43,366 bases of DNA from Algibacter sp. (GTDB taxonomy: Bacteria; Bacteroidota; Bacteroidia; Flavobacteriales; Flavobacteriaceae). The stretch spans positions 1-43,366 of the forward strand of contig NZ_JAQWOO010000039.1 of the NCBI RefSeq assembly GCF_029245835.1, given 5' to 3'. The notes under the pieces were generated by a model. It saw nothing but the letters and a program-made list of their open reading frames with translations, searched no databases and had not been told where the DNA came from. The first letter of the stretch is position 1, and every line of letters begins with the position of its first letter. Of this stretch, positions 33,592 through 43,288 are shown piece by piece. Position numbers and translations under genes: made by a program.

Positions 33592-35697
33592 ATGATTGTA
33601 TTAGAAAAAGAATTTAAATATGTAGATTACCTATGGGATGATGAGAAAGCAGATGCTTTAGGGGATGACCAAGTTTCATTATTTTTATACCGATCGAACA
33701 TTTTAGGAGCAGATTTAAGAATTACCAATTACGGAGGAGGCAACACGAGTTGTAGAACCACAGAAAAAGACCCACTTACAAACGAAGAAGTTGAAGTGAT
33801 GTGGATTAAAGGTTCAGGAGGCGATATAGGTACTTTAAATAGATCAGGCATTGCAGGAATCTACACTGATAGATTGCGTGATTTAAAAAATGTTTATGGC
33901 GGATTAGAAGATGAAGATCGTATGGTAGGCTTGTTCAATCACTGTATTTACGATTTAGATAGTAAAGCACCTTCAATAGATACACCACTTCACGGTTTGT
34001 TACCATTTGCACATATAGATCACTTACATCCAGATGCTTTAATTGCAGTTGCTGCGGCAAAAGATAGTGAGCAAGTAACTAAAGAAATTTGGGGAGACAC
34101 TATGGGTTGGGTACCTTGGCAACGTCCAGGATTCGATTTAGGTCTTCAAATAGAAAAGTGCTTAGAAGATAATCCAGGAATAAGAGGAATTGTATTAGGT
34201 TCTCATGGTTTATTCACATGGGGAGATACATCTTATGAATGTTATGTAAACAGTTTAGAAGTTATAGAAATGGCTTCTCAATTCATTGAAGATAAAATCA
34301 AAGAAAAAGGTAGCGTATTTGGTGGACAAAAACTAGAAAGCGTACCAAAGGCAGATCGTTTAGAAAAAGCAGCTCAAATTATGCCTTTATTAAGAGGTTT
34401 ATGTTCTTCTGAAAATAGAATGATTGGGCATTTTTCTGATACGGATGTGGTGATGGAATACATTAATAGTCATGATTTAGAAAGATTAGCGCCTATGGGA
34501 ACGTCTTGTCCAGATCATTTTTTAAGAACAAAAATTCAGCCGTTAGTATTAACATTAGATAAAAATGAAGATGTATCAGATGCTGATGCGATTTTAAAGA
34601 AATTAGAACCAGCATTTGCAGCTTATAGAAAAGAATATGCTGATTACTACAACACCTGTAAAAAGGCTAATAGTCCAGCCATGCGTGATGCCAATCCAGT
34701 AATCATCATCTATCCTGGAGTTGGTATGTTTAGTTTTGCGAAAAACAAACAAACTACGCGTGTAGCTAATGAATTTTATATTAATGCTATCAATGTTATG
34801 CGTGGTGCTGAGGCCATTACATCATATACCTCATTACCAAGACAAGAAGCTTTTGATATCGAATATTGGCTACTCGAAGAGGCTAAATTGCAGCGTATGC
34901 CTAAAGAACAACCCTTATCACGTAAAGTAGCATTTGTTACAGGAGCAGGTGGAGGAATAGGTAAAGCCATTGCTGATAAGTTAGCTGCTGAAGGAGCGAA
35001 TGTAGTGCTTACTGATATTAATGAAGAGAGTTTAATTACAGCTAACGCTACTTATAAAAGAGATGTTTCAACTTATGCTATTTGTGATGTAACCAATACA
35101 GAATCAATTGCAAGCGCATACAAGAAAGCTGTTGTTGAGTTTGGTGGTGTAGACATTATTGTACACAGTGCTGGATTAGCAATTTCTAAACCTTTAGAAG
35201 AGACTACCGATAAAGATTGGAACATTCTACAAAGTATTTTAGTAAAAGGTCAGTTCGATTTAGCAAAACAATTTACTGCTATTGTACGCAAACAAGGCCT
35301 TGGAGGCGATTACATTGCAATTGCAAGTAAAAATGGTTTAGTAGCTGGACCAAATAACGTGGCTTACGGAACTGCTAAAGCAGCACAACAACATATGGTA
35401 AGGTTATTAGCCGCAGAATTGGCTAAAGATAAAGTAAGAGTAAATACAGTTAACCCAGATGGTGTAATTGTAGGAAGTAAAATATGGGAAGGTGCTTGGG
35501 CAGCAGGAAGAGCAAAGGCTAATGGAATTACTGTTGAAGAGCTACCAGCATTTTATGCAAAAAGAAATTTATTAAATGAAATCATTACTCCAGAAGATAT
35601 TGCTAATGGCGTATTTTCCTTTGTAGGAGTTTTAGATAAGTCAACAGGAAATATAATAAATGTTGACGGTGGTATGGCTAATGCTTTTGTAAGATAA
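33592..35697 (+). CDS. rhaEW: Bifunctional rhamnulose-1-phosphate aldolase / L-lactaldehyde dehydrogenase
   Basis: A 701-residue cytoplasmic fusion of two steps of phosphorylating L-rhamnose catabolism. The N-terminal half (about 1-430) is a class II aldolase with TPLHGLLPFAHIDHLHPDA, in which His141 and His144 are probable metal ligands. It would split L-rhamnulose-1-phosphate into dihydroxyacetone phosphate and L-lactaldehyde. The C-terminal half (about 443-701) is a short-chain dehydrogenase with VTGAGGGIG (about 449-457) and the YxxxK pair Tyr592/Lys596, expected to oxidise lactaldehyde to lactate. The domain order and length match the known fusion enzyme (RhaEW/YuxG type). It is the first gene after the AGTCA operator. 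A terminator-like hairpin follows before the next gene. Confidence 0.93.
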   Translation: MIVLEKEFKYVDYLWDDEKADALGDDQVSLFLYRSNILGADLRITNYGGGNTSCRTTEKDPLTNEEVEVMWIKGSGGDIGTLNRSGIAGIYTDRLRDLKNVYGGLEDEDRMVGLFNHCIYDLDSKAPSIDTPLHGLLPFAHIDHLHPDALIAVAAAKDSEQVTKEIWGDTMGWVPWQRPGFDLGLQIEKCLEDNPGIRGIVLGSHGLFTWGDTSYECYVNSLEVIEMASQFIEDKIKEKGSVFGGQKLESVPKADRLEKAAQIMPLLRGLCSSENRMIGHFSDTDVVMEYINSHDLERLAPMGTSCPDHFLRTKIQPLVLTLDKNEDVSDADAILKKLEPAFAAYRKEYADYYNTCKKANSPAMRDANPVIIIYPGVGMFSFAKNKQTTRVANEFYINAINVMRGAEAITSYTSLPRQEAFDIEYWLLEEAKLQRMPKEQPLSRKVAFVTGAGGGIGKAIADKLAAEGANVVLTDINEESLITANATYKRDVSTYAICDVTNTESIASAYKKAVVEFGGVDIIVHSAGLAISKPLEETTDKDWNILQSILVKGQFDLAKQFTAIVRKQGLGGDYIAIASKNGLVAGPNNVAYGTAKAAQQHMVRLLAAELAKDKVRVNTVNPDGVIVGSKIWEGAWAAGRAKANGITVEELPAFYAKRNLLNEIITPEDIANGVFSFVGVLDKSTGNIINVDGGMANAFVR

Positions 35698-35731
35698 TTA
35701 ATTGTTTAGTAGTTTGAGTTAGTTTAGTTGT

Positions 35732-35775
35732 AAACTTCTACAAGTTTCAATCATAAATTTGTAGAAGTTTTTTTT
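35732..35775 (+). terminator. Intra-operon intrinsic terminator or attenuator
   Basis: AAACTTCTACAA (35732-35743) pairs perfectly with TTGTAGAAGTTT (35759-35770) across a 15-nt loop and runs into a T tract to 35775. It lies between the aldolase gene and the isomerase gene of one pathway, so partial termination or read-through is more likely than a true operon end. Alternatively it could stabilise the upstream mRNA. Confidence 0.75.
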
Positions 35776-35789
35776 AAAATCAAGAACAG

Positions 35790-37070
35790 GTGAGAATAGA
35801 TAAAGAGCATATTTTAAATTATAATAAGTCAGCTATAGAAAACCACAATGAAAGTTTTGATTTTTTATCAAGTAAGCTAAGTAAACAAGGCCATGATGTT
35901 AATGATATAATATCTAGACTAGCAGAATTTCAAATTGCAATACCAAGTTGGGCTTTGGGCGCTGGCGGAACTCGTTTCGGGCGCTTTTCTTTTTTTGGGG
36001 AACCCTCAAGCTTAGAACAAAAAATAGAAGATGTTGGTGTTTTGCATAGTCTAACACAAACTGCTGGCGCAGTATCGCTCCATATTCCTTGGGATATCCC
36101 TTCAGATTATAATGCTATAAAAGAACAAGCTGATAGTTTAAATATAAAATTTGATTCCGTAAATTCTAATACCTTTCAGGATCAAAAAGACGCCAAAGAA
36201 AGTTATAAATATGGGTCTTTAAGCAATGTAAATCAATCTATTAGGGATCAAGCTATACAACATAACTTAGATGTTATCAATATAGGAAACAAATTAGGTT
36301 CTAAAAGCTTAACCGTTTGGTTGGCAGATGGGGCTTGTTTTCCAGGGCAAAATAACTTCCAAACGGCTTTTCAAAACACAGAAGATAGCCTTAAAGCTAT
36401 ATATAAAGGCTTACCAGATGATTGGAAATTGTTAATCGAGTACAAACCATATGAACCAAACTTTTATAGCACCGTTATCCAAGATTGGGGTGCTTCATTA
36501 ATGCTAGCAAACGCATGTGGTAAAAAAGCATACACCTTAGTAGATTTAGGACACCACCTTCCAAATTCTAACATAGAACAAATTGTTTCTATTTTACAAT
36601 TGAAAGGAAAATTAGGAGGCTTCCACTTTAATGATAGTAAATATGGTGATGATGATTTAACCGTAGGAAGTATTAAACCCTATGCCTTATTCTTAATTTT
36701 TAATGAGTTGGTGTACGGTATGGCAAATAACCCTCAGAATCCAGATTTAGCGTGGATGATAGATGCAAGTCATAACGTCAAAGATCCTTTAGAGGATTTA
36801 ATTCAATCTTTAGAGGCGATACAAGAGGCTTATGCCAAAGCAATGCTTATTGATCAAGCTGCACTAAAAGCTGCTCAATCTAATAATGATGTGGTTAAAT
36901 GCCAAGAAATTTTACAAGGTGCTTATAGAACAGACGTAAGACCTTTACTCGAAAAAGCACGTCTAAATAGTGGCGGTGTTTTAAGTCCAATTAACGCCTA
37001 TAGAGCTTTAGATGTTAGAGGCGGACTTATAAAAGAAAGAGGTAAAAATACTGTAGCTACAGGACTTTAA
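35790..37070 (+). CDS. rhaI: L-rhamnose isomerase (RhaI type)
   Basis: A 426-residue cytoplasmic TIM-barrel isomerase converting L-rhamnose to L-rhamnulose, of the Pseudomonas-type RhaI lineage rather than E. coli RhaA. The expected metal ligands are present: Glu217 (LLIEYKP), Asp252 (TLVDLGHH), His279 (GGFHFND) and Asp325 (WMIDASHN), with His98 in SLHIPWD. Their spacing agrees with the known RhaI active site as I recall it. The start is GTG at 35790, since the frame closes upstream (TAA at 35775-35777) and no earlier ATG exists. The GTG lies 15 nt after a terminator hairpin, so its expression may be tuned separately from the aldolase gene. Confidence 0.92.
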   Translation: MRIDKEHILNYNKSAIENHNESFDFLSSKLSKQGHDVNDIISRLAEFQIAIPSWALGAGGTRFGRFSFFGEPSSLEQKIEDVGVLHSLTQTAGAVSLHIPWDIPSDYNAIKEQADSLNIKFDSVNSNTFQDQKDAKESYKYGSLSNVNQSIRDQAIQHNLDVINIGNKLGSKSLTVWLADGACFPGQNNFQTAFQNTEDSLKAIYKGLPDDWKLLIEYKPYEPNFYSTVIQDWGASLMLANACGKKAYTLVDLGHHLPNSNIEQIVSILQLKGKLGGFHFNDSKYGDDDLTVGSIKPYALFLIFNELVYGMANNPQNPDLAWMIDASHNVKDPLEDLIQSLEAIQEAYAKAMLIDQAALKAAQSNNDVVKCQEILQGAYRTDVRPLLEKARLNSGGVLSPINAYRALDVRGGLIKERGKNTVATGL

Positions 37071-37080
37071 TGGTTATAGT

Positions 37081-38454
37081 ATGAAAAAAAAAGTAACTGC
37101 TGTTTTCGATATTGGTAAAACCAATAAAAAGTTTTTCTTATTTGACACTAATTTTAAAGAAGTACATAAAGAATACACGTCTTTTGAAGAGATAGAAGAT
37201 GAAGACGGGCATCCAACAGAAAATCTTCCTGCATTACAAAAATGGTTAAAAGACGTTTTTAATCGCATTCTTGAGGCTAAGGTGTTTGAAGTTAAAGCGA
37301 TAAATTTTTCAACCTATGGAGCAAGTTTTGTACATATTGATGCACATGGTAATCGATTAACACCACTTTACAATTATACAAAGCCACTGCCTGAAAACAT
37401 AGTCACTGAATTTTTTGAGGAATATGGCCCTAGAGAAGAATTTCTTAGAGACACAGGTTGTGCAGATTTAAGTATGTTAAACTCTGGATTACAGTTGTAT
37501 TGGTTGAAAAAATCTAAGCCAAAGGTTTATAGTAAGATAAAATATGCATTACACTTACCACAGTATCTCAGTTATATTTTTACGGGTATTCCTTTAAGTG
37601 AATACACCAGTATTGGTTGCCACACAGCATTATGGGATTATAGTAAAAAAGATTACCATACTTGGGTGTATAGAGAAGGGATTGATAAAATTTTACCACC
37701 AATAGTTTCAACCGAAACAAGTATAAATATGAACTACAATGGTAGCCGTATCAAAATTGGTGTTGGTATTCATGATAGTTCAGCAGCTTTACTTCCTTAC
37801 GTAAGAAGTATCAAGAAAAAATTTGTTTTAGTATCTACAGGAACATGGAGTATTGTTTTTAATCCATTTACAGAAAAACCAATTTCTGAAGAGACTGATA
37901 ATAAAGATGCTATTAATTATATGCGTATTAATGGAAAGCCTGTTAAAGCAACGCGCATGTTTTTAGGAAATGAATACAAAGTTCAGGTTAATAAACTTGA
38001 TAAACATTTTGGTGTTAACGATGATTACCACCGGAGTGTTAAGTTTGATTATGATACTTGTTTTGAAATCATTCAAGACTTTAAACATTGTTACAGATGG
38101 GAGAGTATTACAGATGTTGATATGCCTGAGAAAACTCATATCTCTTACCATAAATACGAACACGCCTACCATCAGTTAATGACAGAACTAGTAATGCTTC
38201 AAATTAAATCCATCAAAGAAGCTTTAGGCAACAACAGTATTGCTCGAATTTATGTGGATGGTGGTTTTAGCAATAATGATATTTATATAAAGTTGCTATC
38301 TCATCACTTTAAAGATAAAAAATTAAGTACTACAGATGCATCTTTAGGTTCTGCTTTAGGTGCTGCCATTTCAATTTCAGATAATAAACTGAATTCAAAA
38401 TTTTTAAAACAGAATTATGCACTTAAAAAACATGTGCCTTTTATTTTAAAATAA
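37081..38454 (+). CDS. FGGY-family carbohydrate kinase, probable rhamnulokinase
   Basis: A 457-residue cytoplasmic kinase of the FGGY family, expected to phosphorylate L-rhamnulose at O-1 using ATP. The N-terminal phosphate loop is FDIGKTNKKFFLFD, FSTYGASFVHID follows, the ATP-side motif is VLVSTGTWSIVFNP, and the C-terminal adenosine motif is YVDGGFSNNDIYIKLL, followed by SLGSALGAAISI. The specific substrate is inferred from position: it starts 11 nt after the isomerase stop and ends 6 nt before the lactate dehydrogenase, with the aldolase upstream. It diverges in appearance from E. coli RhaB, so a gene symbol is withheld. Confidence 0.85.
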   Translation: MKKKVTAVFDIGKTNKKFFLFDTNFKEVHKEYTSFEEIEDEDGHPTENLPALQKWLKDVFNRILEAKVFEVKAINFSTYGASFVHIDAHGNRLTPLYNYTKPLPENIVTEFFEEYGPREEFLRDTGCADLSMLNSGLQLYWLKKSKPKVYSKIKYALHLPQYLSYIFTGIPLSEYTSIGCHTALWDYSKKDYHTWVYREGIDKILPPIVSTETSINMNYNGSRIKIGVGIHDSSAALLPYVRSIKKKFVLVSTGTWSIVFNPFTEKPISEETDNKDAINYMRINGKPVKATRMFLGNEYKVQVNKLDKHFGVNDDYHRSVKFDYDTCFEIIQDFKHCYRWESITDVDMPEKTHISYHKYEHAYHQLMTELVMLQIKSIKEALGNNSIARIYVDGGFSNNDIYIKLLSHHFKDKKLSTTDASLGSALGAAISISDNKLNSKFLKQNYALKKHVPFILK

Positions 38455-38460
38455 CTAATT

Positions 38461-39609
38461 ATGGACTTAACATTTGATACTCGATATCCATCTATAGATG
38501 ACTTAAGAACCAAAGCTCAAAAGAAAATACCAAAGTTTGCCTTTGAATATTTAGATGGGGGTTGTAATGAAGATGTTAATTTAATTAGAAATACCTCAGA
38601 ACTGAGAGATGTGCAGCTTAAACCAAACTATTTAAGAACGCATCACGGCTCGTCTTTAAAAACAAAACTATTTGGTATTGAGTATGATGCGCCTTTTGGA
38701 ATAGCTCCTGTAGGATTGCAAGGTCTTATGTGGCCTAATTCACCAGAAATTTTAGCCAAAGCAGCTTTTAAGCATAATATCCCCTTTATTCTTAGTACAG
38801 TTACCACAACAAGTATCGAACGTGCAAGTGAATTAACCGAAGGGAAAGCATGGTTTCAATTATACCATCCAGCAGAGGATCGATTACGAGATGATATTAT
38901 TAAACGAGCAGAAGTTGCTGAATGTCCAGTTTTGGTTATTCTATGTGATGTGCCTAGTTTTGGATTTAGACCACGAGATATTAGAAATGGTTTGGCAATG
39001 CCACCTAAAATGAATTTAACTAATATTTTACAAGCATTTGGAAGACCGCATTGGAGCTTACAAACTCTAAAACATGGCATACCAACTTTCGAAGTTTTAA
39101 AACCTTATATGCCAAAAGGTTTAGATTTAAAACAACTTGGGAAATTTATGGATCAAACATTTAGTGGCCGATTAAATGCTGAAAAAATAAAACCAATACG
39201 TGATATGTGGAAAGGGAAATTGGTACTTAAAGGCGTAGCATCAGAATATGATACAGAAGAGGCTATCAGACTAGGGATTGATGGTATTATTGTGTCCAAT
39301 CATGGAGGTCGACAATTAGATGCTGGACAATCTACAATTAAACCACTAACGACGATAGCTGAAAAATACGGAGATCAAATAGAGGTTATGATGGATAGCG
39401 GAATTAGATCAGGGCCTGATGTGGCCAGAGCTATGGCTTCTGGGGCTAAATTCACTTTTATGGGACGTTCATTTATGTATGGCGTTTCGGCATTAGGAAA
39501 TAAAGGCGGAAATCACACCATATCTTTATTAAAAACAGAATTACAGCAAGTTATGGAGCAACTGTGCTGCGAAAAGACATCAGATTTCCCATATCACTTA
39601 ATCAACTAA
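38461..39609 (+). CDS. lldD: FMN-dependent L-lactate dehydrogenase (alpha-hydroxy-acid oxidising)
   Basis: A 382-residue flavoprotein of the alpha-hydroxy-acid oxidase family. Recognisable parts are KIPKFAFEYLDGGCNED near the N-terminus, FGIAPVGLQGLMWPN, FILSTVTTTSIE, WFQLYHPAEDR, LVLKGVAS, the catalytic IIVSNHGGRQLD (His), and the FMN phosphate-binding MDSGIRSGPDV and FMGRSFMYGVSALG. It would oxidise the L-lactate made from rhamnose-derived lactaldehyde to pyruvate, completing the pathway. The gene follows the kinase by 6 nt, so cotranscription and coupled translation are likely. Other 2-hydroxy acids cannot be excluded by sequence. Confidence 0.93.
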   Translation: MDLTFDTRYPSIDDLRTKAQKKIPKFAFEYLDGGCNEDVNLIRNTSELRDVQLKPNYLRTHHGSSLKTKLFGIEYDAPFGIAPVGLQGLMWPNSPEILAKAAFKHNIPFILSTVTTTSIERASELTEGKAWFQLYHPAEDRLRDDIIKRAEVAECPVLVILCDVPSFGFRPRDIRNGLAMPPKMNLTNILQAFGRPHWSLQTLKHGIPTFEVLKPYMPKGLDLKQLGKFMDQTFSGRLNAEKIKPIRDMWKGKLVLKGVASEYDTEEAIRLGIDGIIVSNHGGRQLDAGQSTIKPLTTIAEKYGDQIEVMMDSGIRSGPDVARAMASGAKFTFMGRSFMYGVSALGNKGGNHTISLLKTELQQVMEQLCCEKTSDFPYHLIN

Positions 39610-39649
39610 TTTATTATAGAATACCAACACTAAATAAAACTAAATAATT

Positions 39650-41059
39650 ATGAGCCAAGTAAGCATTGAAGAAGATATGATTGAAGAGATAGCAGGAGGA
39701 GAATTTGAAAGAACTCCCGTGCCTCAATCAAAATTAAAAGGTTGGAAAAGTTTTATAGGTATGTATGCTGGTGAGCACGCCGCAGGCACTGAATTTATGA
39801 TTGGTCCCTTATTTTTGACTGCTGGAGTAAGTGCTTTTGATTTGATTGTTGGATTATTAATAGGAAATCTATTAGCTGTTTTAAGTTGGCGTTTTTTAAC
39901 TGCTGAAATTGCCGTTAAAAATAGATTGACATTATATTTTCAATTAGAAAAAATCTGTGGTAAAAAACTAGTAACAGGTTACAATCTAGCCAATGGTATT
40001 TTATTTTGTTTTTTAGCAGGTTCAATGATAACTGTTTCAGCTACTGCGGTGGGTATTCCATTTGATATGCCGATGCCAAAGTTAACCGACACCATACCTA
40101 ATGGTGCAACTTGGGTTATTATTGTTATCCTCATAGGGGCAGTAATTTCTATTATTGCAGCTCGTGGTTATGATACAGTAACTAAAGCCGCCAACTGGAT
40201 GTCACCAATAATCGTAGTAGCTTTTATTGCTTGTGGGATAGTTGCATTAAATCAATTAGGCGTAAGTAGTTTTTCTGATTTTTGGAATATTTGGGGAGAA
40301 GGAGCTGAGCCTTTTCCAGGACAAATAAAATTCACATTTTGGCATGTTGTTATTTGGTCATGGTTTGCTAATGGAGCTATGCATATAGGCATGTCTGATT
40401 TATCAGTGTTTAGATTTGCTAAGAAAGCAAAAGCAGGTTGGACAACCGCAGCAGGTATGTATGTTGGCCATTATATGGCGTGGATAGCAGCAGCTCTATT
40501 ATATGCGGTATATTTAAAATCTCCTGAAGCACAAGCTTTTTTAAGTGTAGGCGATGCACCTCCAGTGGCTCCTGGACCTCTAGCTAATAATGCGAGTGGT
40601 GTTTTTGGAATTATTGCTGTGGTATTAGCTGGTTGGACAACTGCAAACCCAACCATTTATAGAGCAGGTTTAGCGTTTCAAGCTATTTTACCTAAGCTTT
40701 CAACTGGAAAAGTTACTATACTTGCCGGAGCAATAGCAACAATTGCAGGTTTATTTCCAGCGTTTGCAATGAAGTTATTAGGTTTTGTAGCCCTTTATGG
40801 GTTTATTTTAGCACCTTTTGGAGCGATTATAGTGTTTGAACACTTCTTCCATAAAAAAGCTGGTATTGTGAAAAATTATGCAGAAGTAGCTAACCTCTCA
40901 TTCAATAAATCTGTGTTTTTGGCTTGGGCTATTAGCTTTGGAATATTCTACTTTATATCAGTTCAGTTTGATGTATTTCTATCATTTGTTACACTTCCTG
41001 CTTGGTTATTATGTGGTTTATTGTTTCTCATATTTAGCAAATACTCTCAAAGAAAATGA
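39650..41059 (+). CDS. NCS1/purine-cytosine permease-like transporter
   Basis: A 469-residue inner-membrane protein with about 12 hydrophobic helices, resembling the nucleobase:cation symporter-1 (purine-cytosine permease) family. Conserved-looking stretches are MYAGEHAAGTEFMIGPLFLTAG in helix 1, FWHVVIWSWFANGAMHIGMSDLSVFRFAKKA, and VVLAGWTTANPTIYRAGLAFQ. It has a soluble acidic N-terminus (about 1-25). It lies 40 nt after the lactate dehydrogenase, as the last gene of the rhamnose operon, and no other inner-membrane sugar permease is in the window. A role in rhamnose (or lactate) uptake is therefore plausible despite the family name. Substrate is an inference from context only. Confidence 0.82.
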   Translation: MSQVSIEEDMIEEIAGGEFERTPVPQSKLKGWKSFIGMYAGEHAAGTEFMIGPLFLTAGVSAFDLIVGLLIGNLLAVLSWRFLTAEIAVKNRLTLYFQLEKICGKKLVTGYNLANGILFCFLAGSMITVSATAVGIPFDMPMPKLTDTIPNGATWVIIVILIGAVISIIAARGYDTVTKAANWMSPIIVVAFIACGIVALNQLGVSSFSDFWNIWGEGAEPFPGQIKFTFWHVVIWSWFANGAMHIGMSDLSVFRFAKKAKAGWTTAAGMYVGHYMAWIAAALLYAVYLKSPEAQAFLSVGDAPPVAPGPLANNASGVFGIIAVVLAGWTTANPTIYRAGLAFQAILPKLSTGKVTILAGAIATIAGLFPAFAMKLLGFVALYGFILAPFGAIIVFEHFFHKKAGIVKNYAEVANLSFNKSVFLAWAISFGIFYFISVQFDVFLSFVTLPAWLLCGLLFLIFSKYSQRK

Positions 41060-41097
41060 AATAAAAAGGATTTATTCATTGTATAATGTGTCTGTCT

Positions 41098-41136
41098 ATT
41101 AGCATTTTATCATATAAAAAGTATAAAACAGCTAAT
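41098..41136 (+). other. Imperfect hairpin between the permease gene and galM
   Basis: ATTAGC (41098-41103) and TTTTAT (41105-41110) pair with ATAAAA (41123-41128) and GCTAAT (41131-41136). There is no strong T tract after it, so it could be a weak terminator of the rhamnose operon or a leader structure for the gal genes. The 163-bp gap is long enough to contain a gal promoter. Confidence 0.35.
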
Positions 41137-41222
41137 TTATTTCCAGACTACGAGTTAGTCACTATTGATTTTCAGGTGCAACAAAAAAAATTAAAATTTG
41201 AAACGATCCTAAATTTAAATAT

Positions 41223-42119
41223 ATGTGCAATATCAAACATATCAAAGACTCAACAATAAATCTTGATTATATAGAGATAGAGGATTCTGAAAAAATATGC
41301 TATGCCAAAATTCATTTGAATTTAGGGGCAAGCCTGCAAGAATTGCTACTTAATAAACACCATATCATAAAAGATTTAAGTCCTTTAACCTATGATAGCA
41401 CTTATGCCTCTTCAATTTTGTTTCCTTTTGCAAATCGTATTGAGGATGGAGTTTACAAGTTTGGAGGAAAGGACTATTTATTAGATATAAATCAAGCCCA
41501 AGAAAATAATGCTTTACATGGCTTTGTTTATAATAAAACATTTGAATTAGTTGAAAAAAAAGCCACAAAAGAAGTAGCTTCAGTTTTACTACAATACGAA
41601 GAAAAAGAGCATACTCAAGGATTTCCTTATACCTATAAAATTGATTTAAAATACACTTTAACTAAGCAAAGTCTAGATTTATCAGTCTCAGTCAAAAACA
41701 CAGACACTAATAAATTCCCTTTTACTTTAGGCTGGCATCCTTATTTTAATACTTCAGATTTATATAACAGTATCGTTCGATTTAAAAGCCATAAACAGGT
41801 TTATTTTGATGAAAGAAATATTACTCAAGGATTAAGAGATTTTGAAATAAATGATGAATTTAAGGTTGAAAATAAGTCTTTAGATGATTGTTTTGTACTA
41901 GACTCAAATAAAATTTTATTTGAAACGCCGGATTATAGTTTTGAGTTGACCTCTTCTGAAAAAGATTGTTTTTTACAATTATACACACCGCCAAAATCGA
42001 ATACCATAGCTATAGAGCCAACTACCGGAGTTTCAAATAGTTTTAGTAATAAGATAGGTTTAAAAACCTTAAAACCAAACGGCAGTTATTATATTAATTG
42101 GAAGCTTAAACTAAATTAG
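41223..42119 (+). CDS. galM: Aldose 1-epimerase (galactose mutarotase)
   Basis: A 298-residue cytoplasmic epimerase interconverting the alpha and beta anomers of galactose (or other aldoses). Family positions visible are NALHGFVYNKTFE (His near residue 100), TLGWHPYF with its catalytic-site His, and the C-terminal AIEPTTGVSNSF with the conserved Glu. It lies 3 nt before galK, and galT follows, so it belongs to a Leloir operon. A gene of this group could also serve rhamnose anomers, but the neighbours favour galactose. Confidence 0.88.
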   Translation: MCNIKHIKDSTINLDYIEIEDSEKICYAKIHLNLGASLQELLLNKHHIIKDLSPLTYDSTYASSILFPFANRIEDGVYKFGGKDYLLDINQAQENNALHGFVYNKTFELVEKKATKEVASVLLQYEEKEHTQGFPYTYKIDLKYTLTKQSLDLSVSVKNTDTNKFPFTLGWHPYFNTSDLYNSIVRFKSHKQVYFDERNITQGLRDFEINDEFKVENKSLDDCFVLDSNKILFETPDYSFELTSSEKDCFLQLYTPPKSNTIAIEPTTGVSNSFSNKIGLKTLKPNGSYYINWKLKLN

Positions 42120-42121
42120 AA

Positions 42122-43285
42122 ATGAATACTTTATTAATAAAAAGCATTAAAAGCACTTATAAAAATAAATTCGGAACAGAACCACTAATGATTTTCTCAT
42201 CAGGAAGAATAAACATTATAGGAGAACACACCGACTATAACGATGGTTTTGTATTTCCAGCGGCAGTAGACAAAGGCATTGTTGCTGCTATTGGTAAGAG
42301 TGACTCTAATGCGTCCATAGCCTTTGCAGCCGATAAAGAAGAAATCTTAGAATTTAATTTAAATCTCATAAAACCATTACAGCAAGGAAGCTGGCAAAAT
42401 TATATTCTTGGTGTTGTTGCAGAAATTCAAAATAGAAGTAAAACTATAGGCAATTTCAATATTGTATTTGGGGGCGATATTCCAGGAGGTGCGGGCATGT
42501 CCTCTTCAGCAGCTTTAGAAAACAGTGTAGTTTTTGGACTTAACACCCTTTTTAGTTTAGGGTTATCAAAAGATGATATGATTTTAATTTCACAAAAAGC
42601 TGAACACAACTATGTGGGTGTAAAATGTGGGATTATGGACCAGTATGCTAGTATGTTTGGTATAGAAAACCATGCCTTATTGTTAGATTGTAGAACTGTA
42701 AAATCCAAACCTTTCAAGATAGATTTTAAAGATTATGAACTCATTTTAATTAATACCAATGTAAAACACAGTTTATCTGATAGCGCCTATAACGACAGAC
42801 GTTCTGTATGTGAAACTATTGCAGAAATGCTGAAGGTAAAAGCACTTCGGGATGCTACAGCGTTTGATTTGGAAACCATTAAAGATCAGGTTACGCCAGA
42901 GAATTATCAAAAAGCATTGTATGTCATTCAAGAAAACGAACGGGTAGTTAAAGCTTCAAAAGCCATGCAAGATGGAGATTTAAAAACCTTAGGAGAACTG
43001 ATTTACGCTTCTCACAACGGATTGCAAAATCAATATAAAGTAAGCTGTGAAGAATTAGATTTTTTAGTTGAACAAGCAAAAATAAATCCTAATATTTTAG
43101 GAGCGAGAATGATGGGTGGTGGTTTTGGTGGCTGTACCATTAATCTAATTTTGAAAACAGAAACGTCTTCTTTTAAAACCTTTATTTCAGAAGTATACAA
43201 GAAAAAATTCAACAAGGCATGTTCTATATATTCAGTTAAACTTTCTAATGGAACACATCTTATAACTAACTCAATTGAAGTATAG
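42122..43285 (+). CDS. galK: Galactokinase
   Basis: A 387-residue GHMP kinase that phosphorylates alpha-D-galactose at O-1. The galactokinase signature GRINIIGEHTDYNDGFVFPA lies near residues 28-47, the ATP-binding GGDIPGGAGMSSSAALE near residues 119-135, the catalytic-base region CGIMDQYASMFG near residues 169-180, and the C-terminal GARMMGGGFGGCTINL near 323-338. The length is normal. It is separated by 2 nt from galM and by 3 nt from the next gene, so translation is probably coupled. Confidence 0.96.
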   Translation: MNTLLIKSIKSTYKNKFGTEPLMIFSSGRINIIGEHTDYNDGFVFPAAVDKGIVAAIGKSDSNASIAFAADKEEILEFNLNLIKPLQQGSWQNYILGVVAEIQNRSKTIGNFNIVFGGDIPGGAGMSSSAALENSVVFGLNTLFSLGLSKDDMILISQKAEHNYVGVKCGIMDQYASMFGIENHALLLDCRTVKSKPFKIDFKDYELILINTNVKHSLSDSAYNDRRSVCETIAEMLKVKALRDATAFDLETIKDQVTPENYQKALYVIQENERVVKASKAMQDGDLKTLGELIYASHNGLQNQYKVSCEELDFLVEQAKINPNILGARMMGGGFGGCTINLILKTETSSFKTFISEVYKKKFNKACSIYSVKLSNGTHLITNSIEV

Positions 43286-43288
43286 AAA

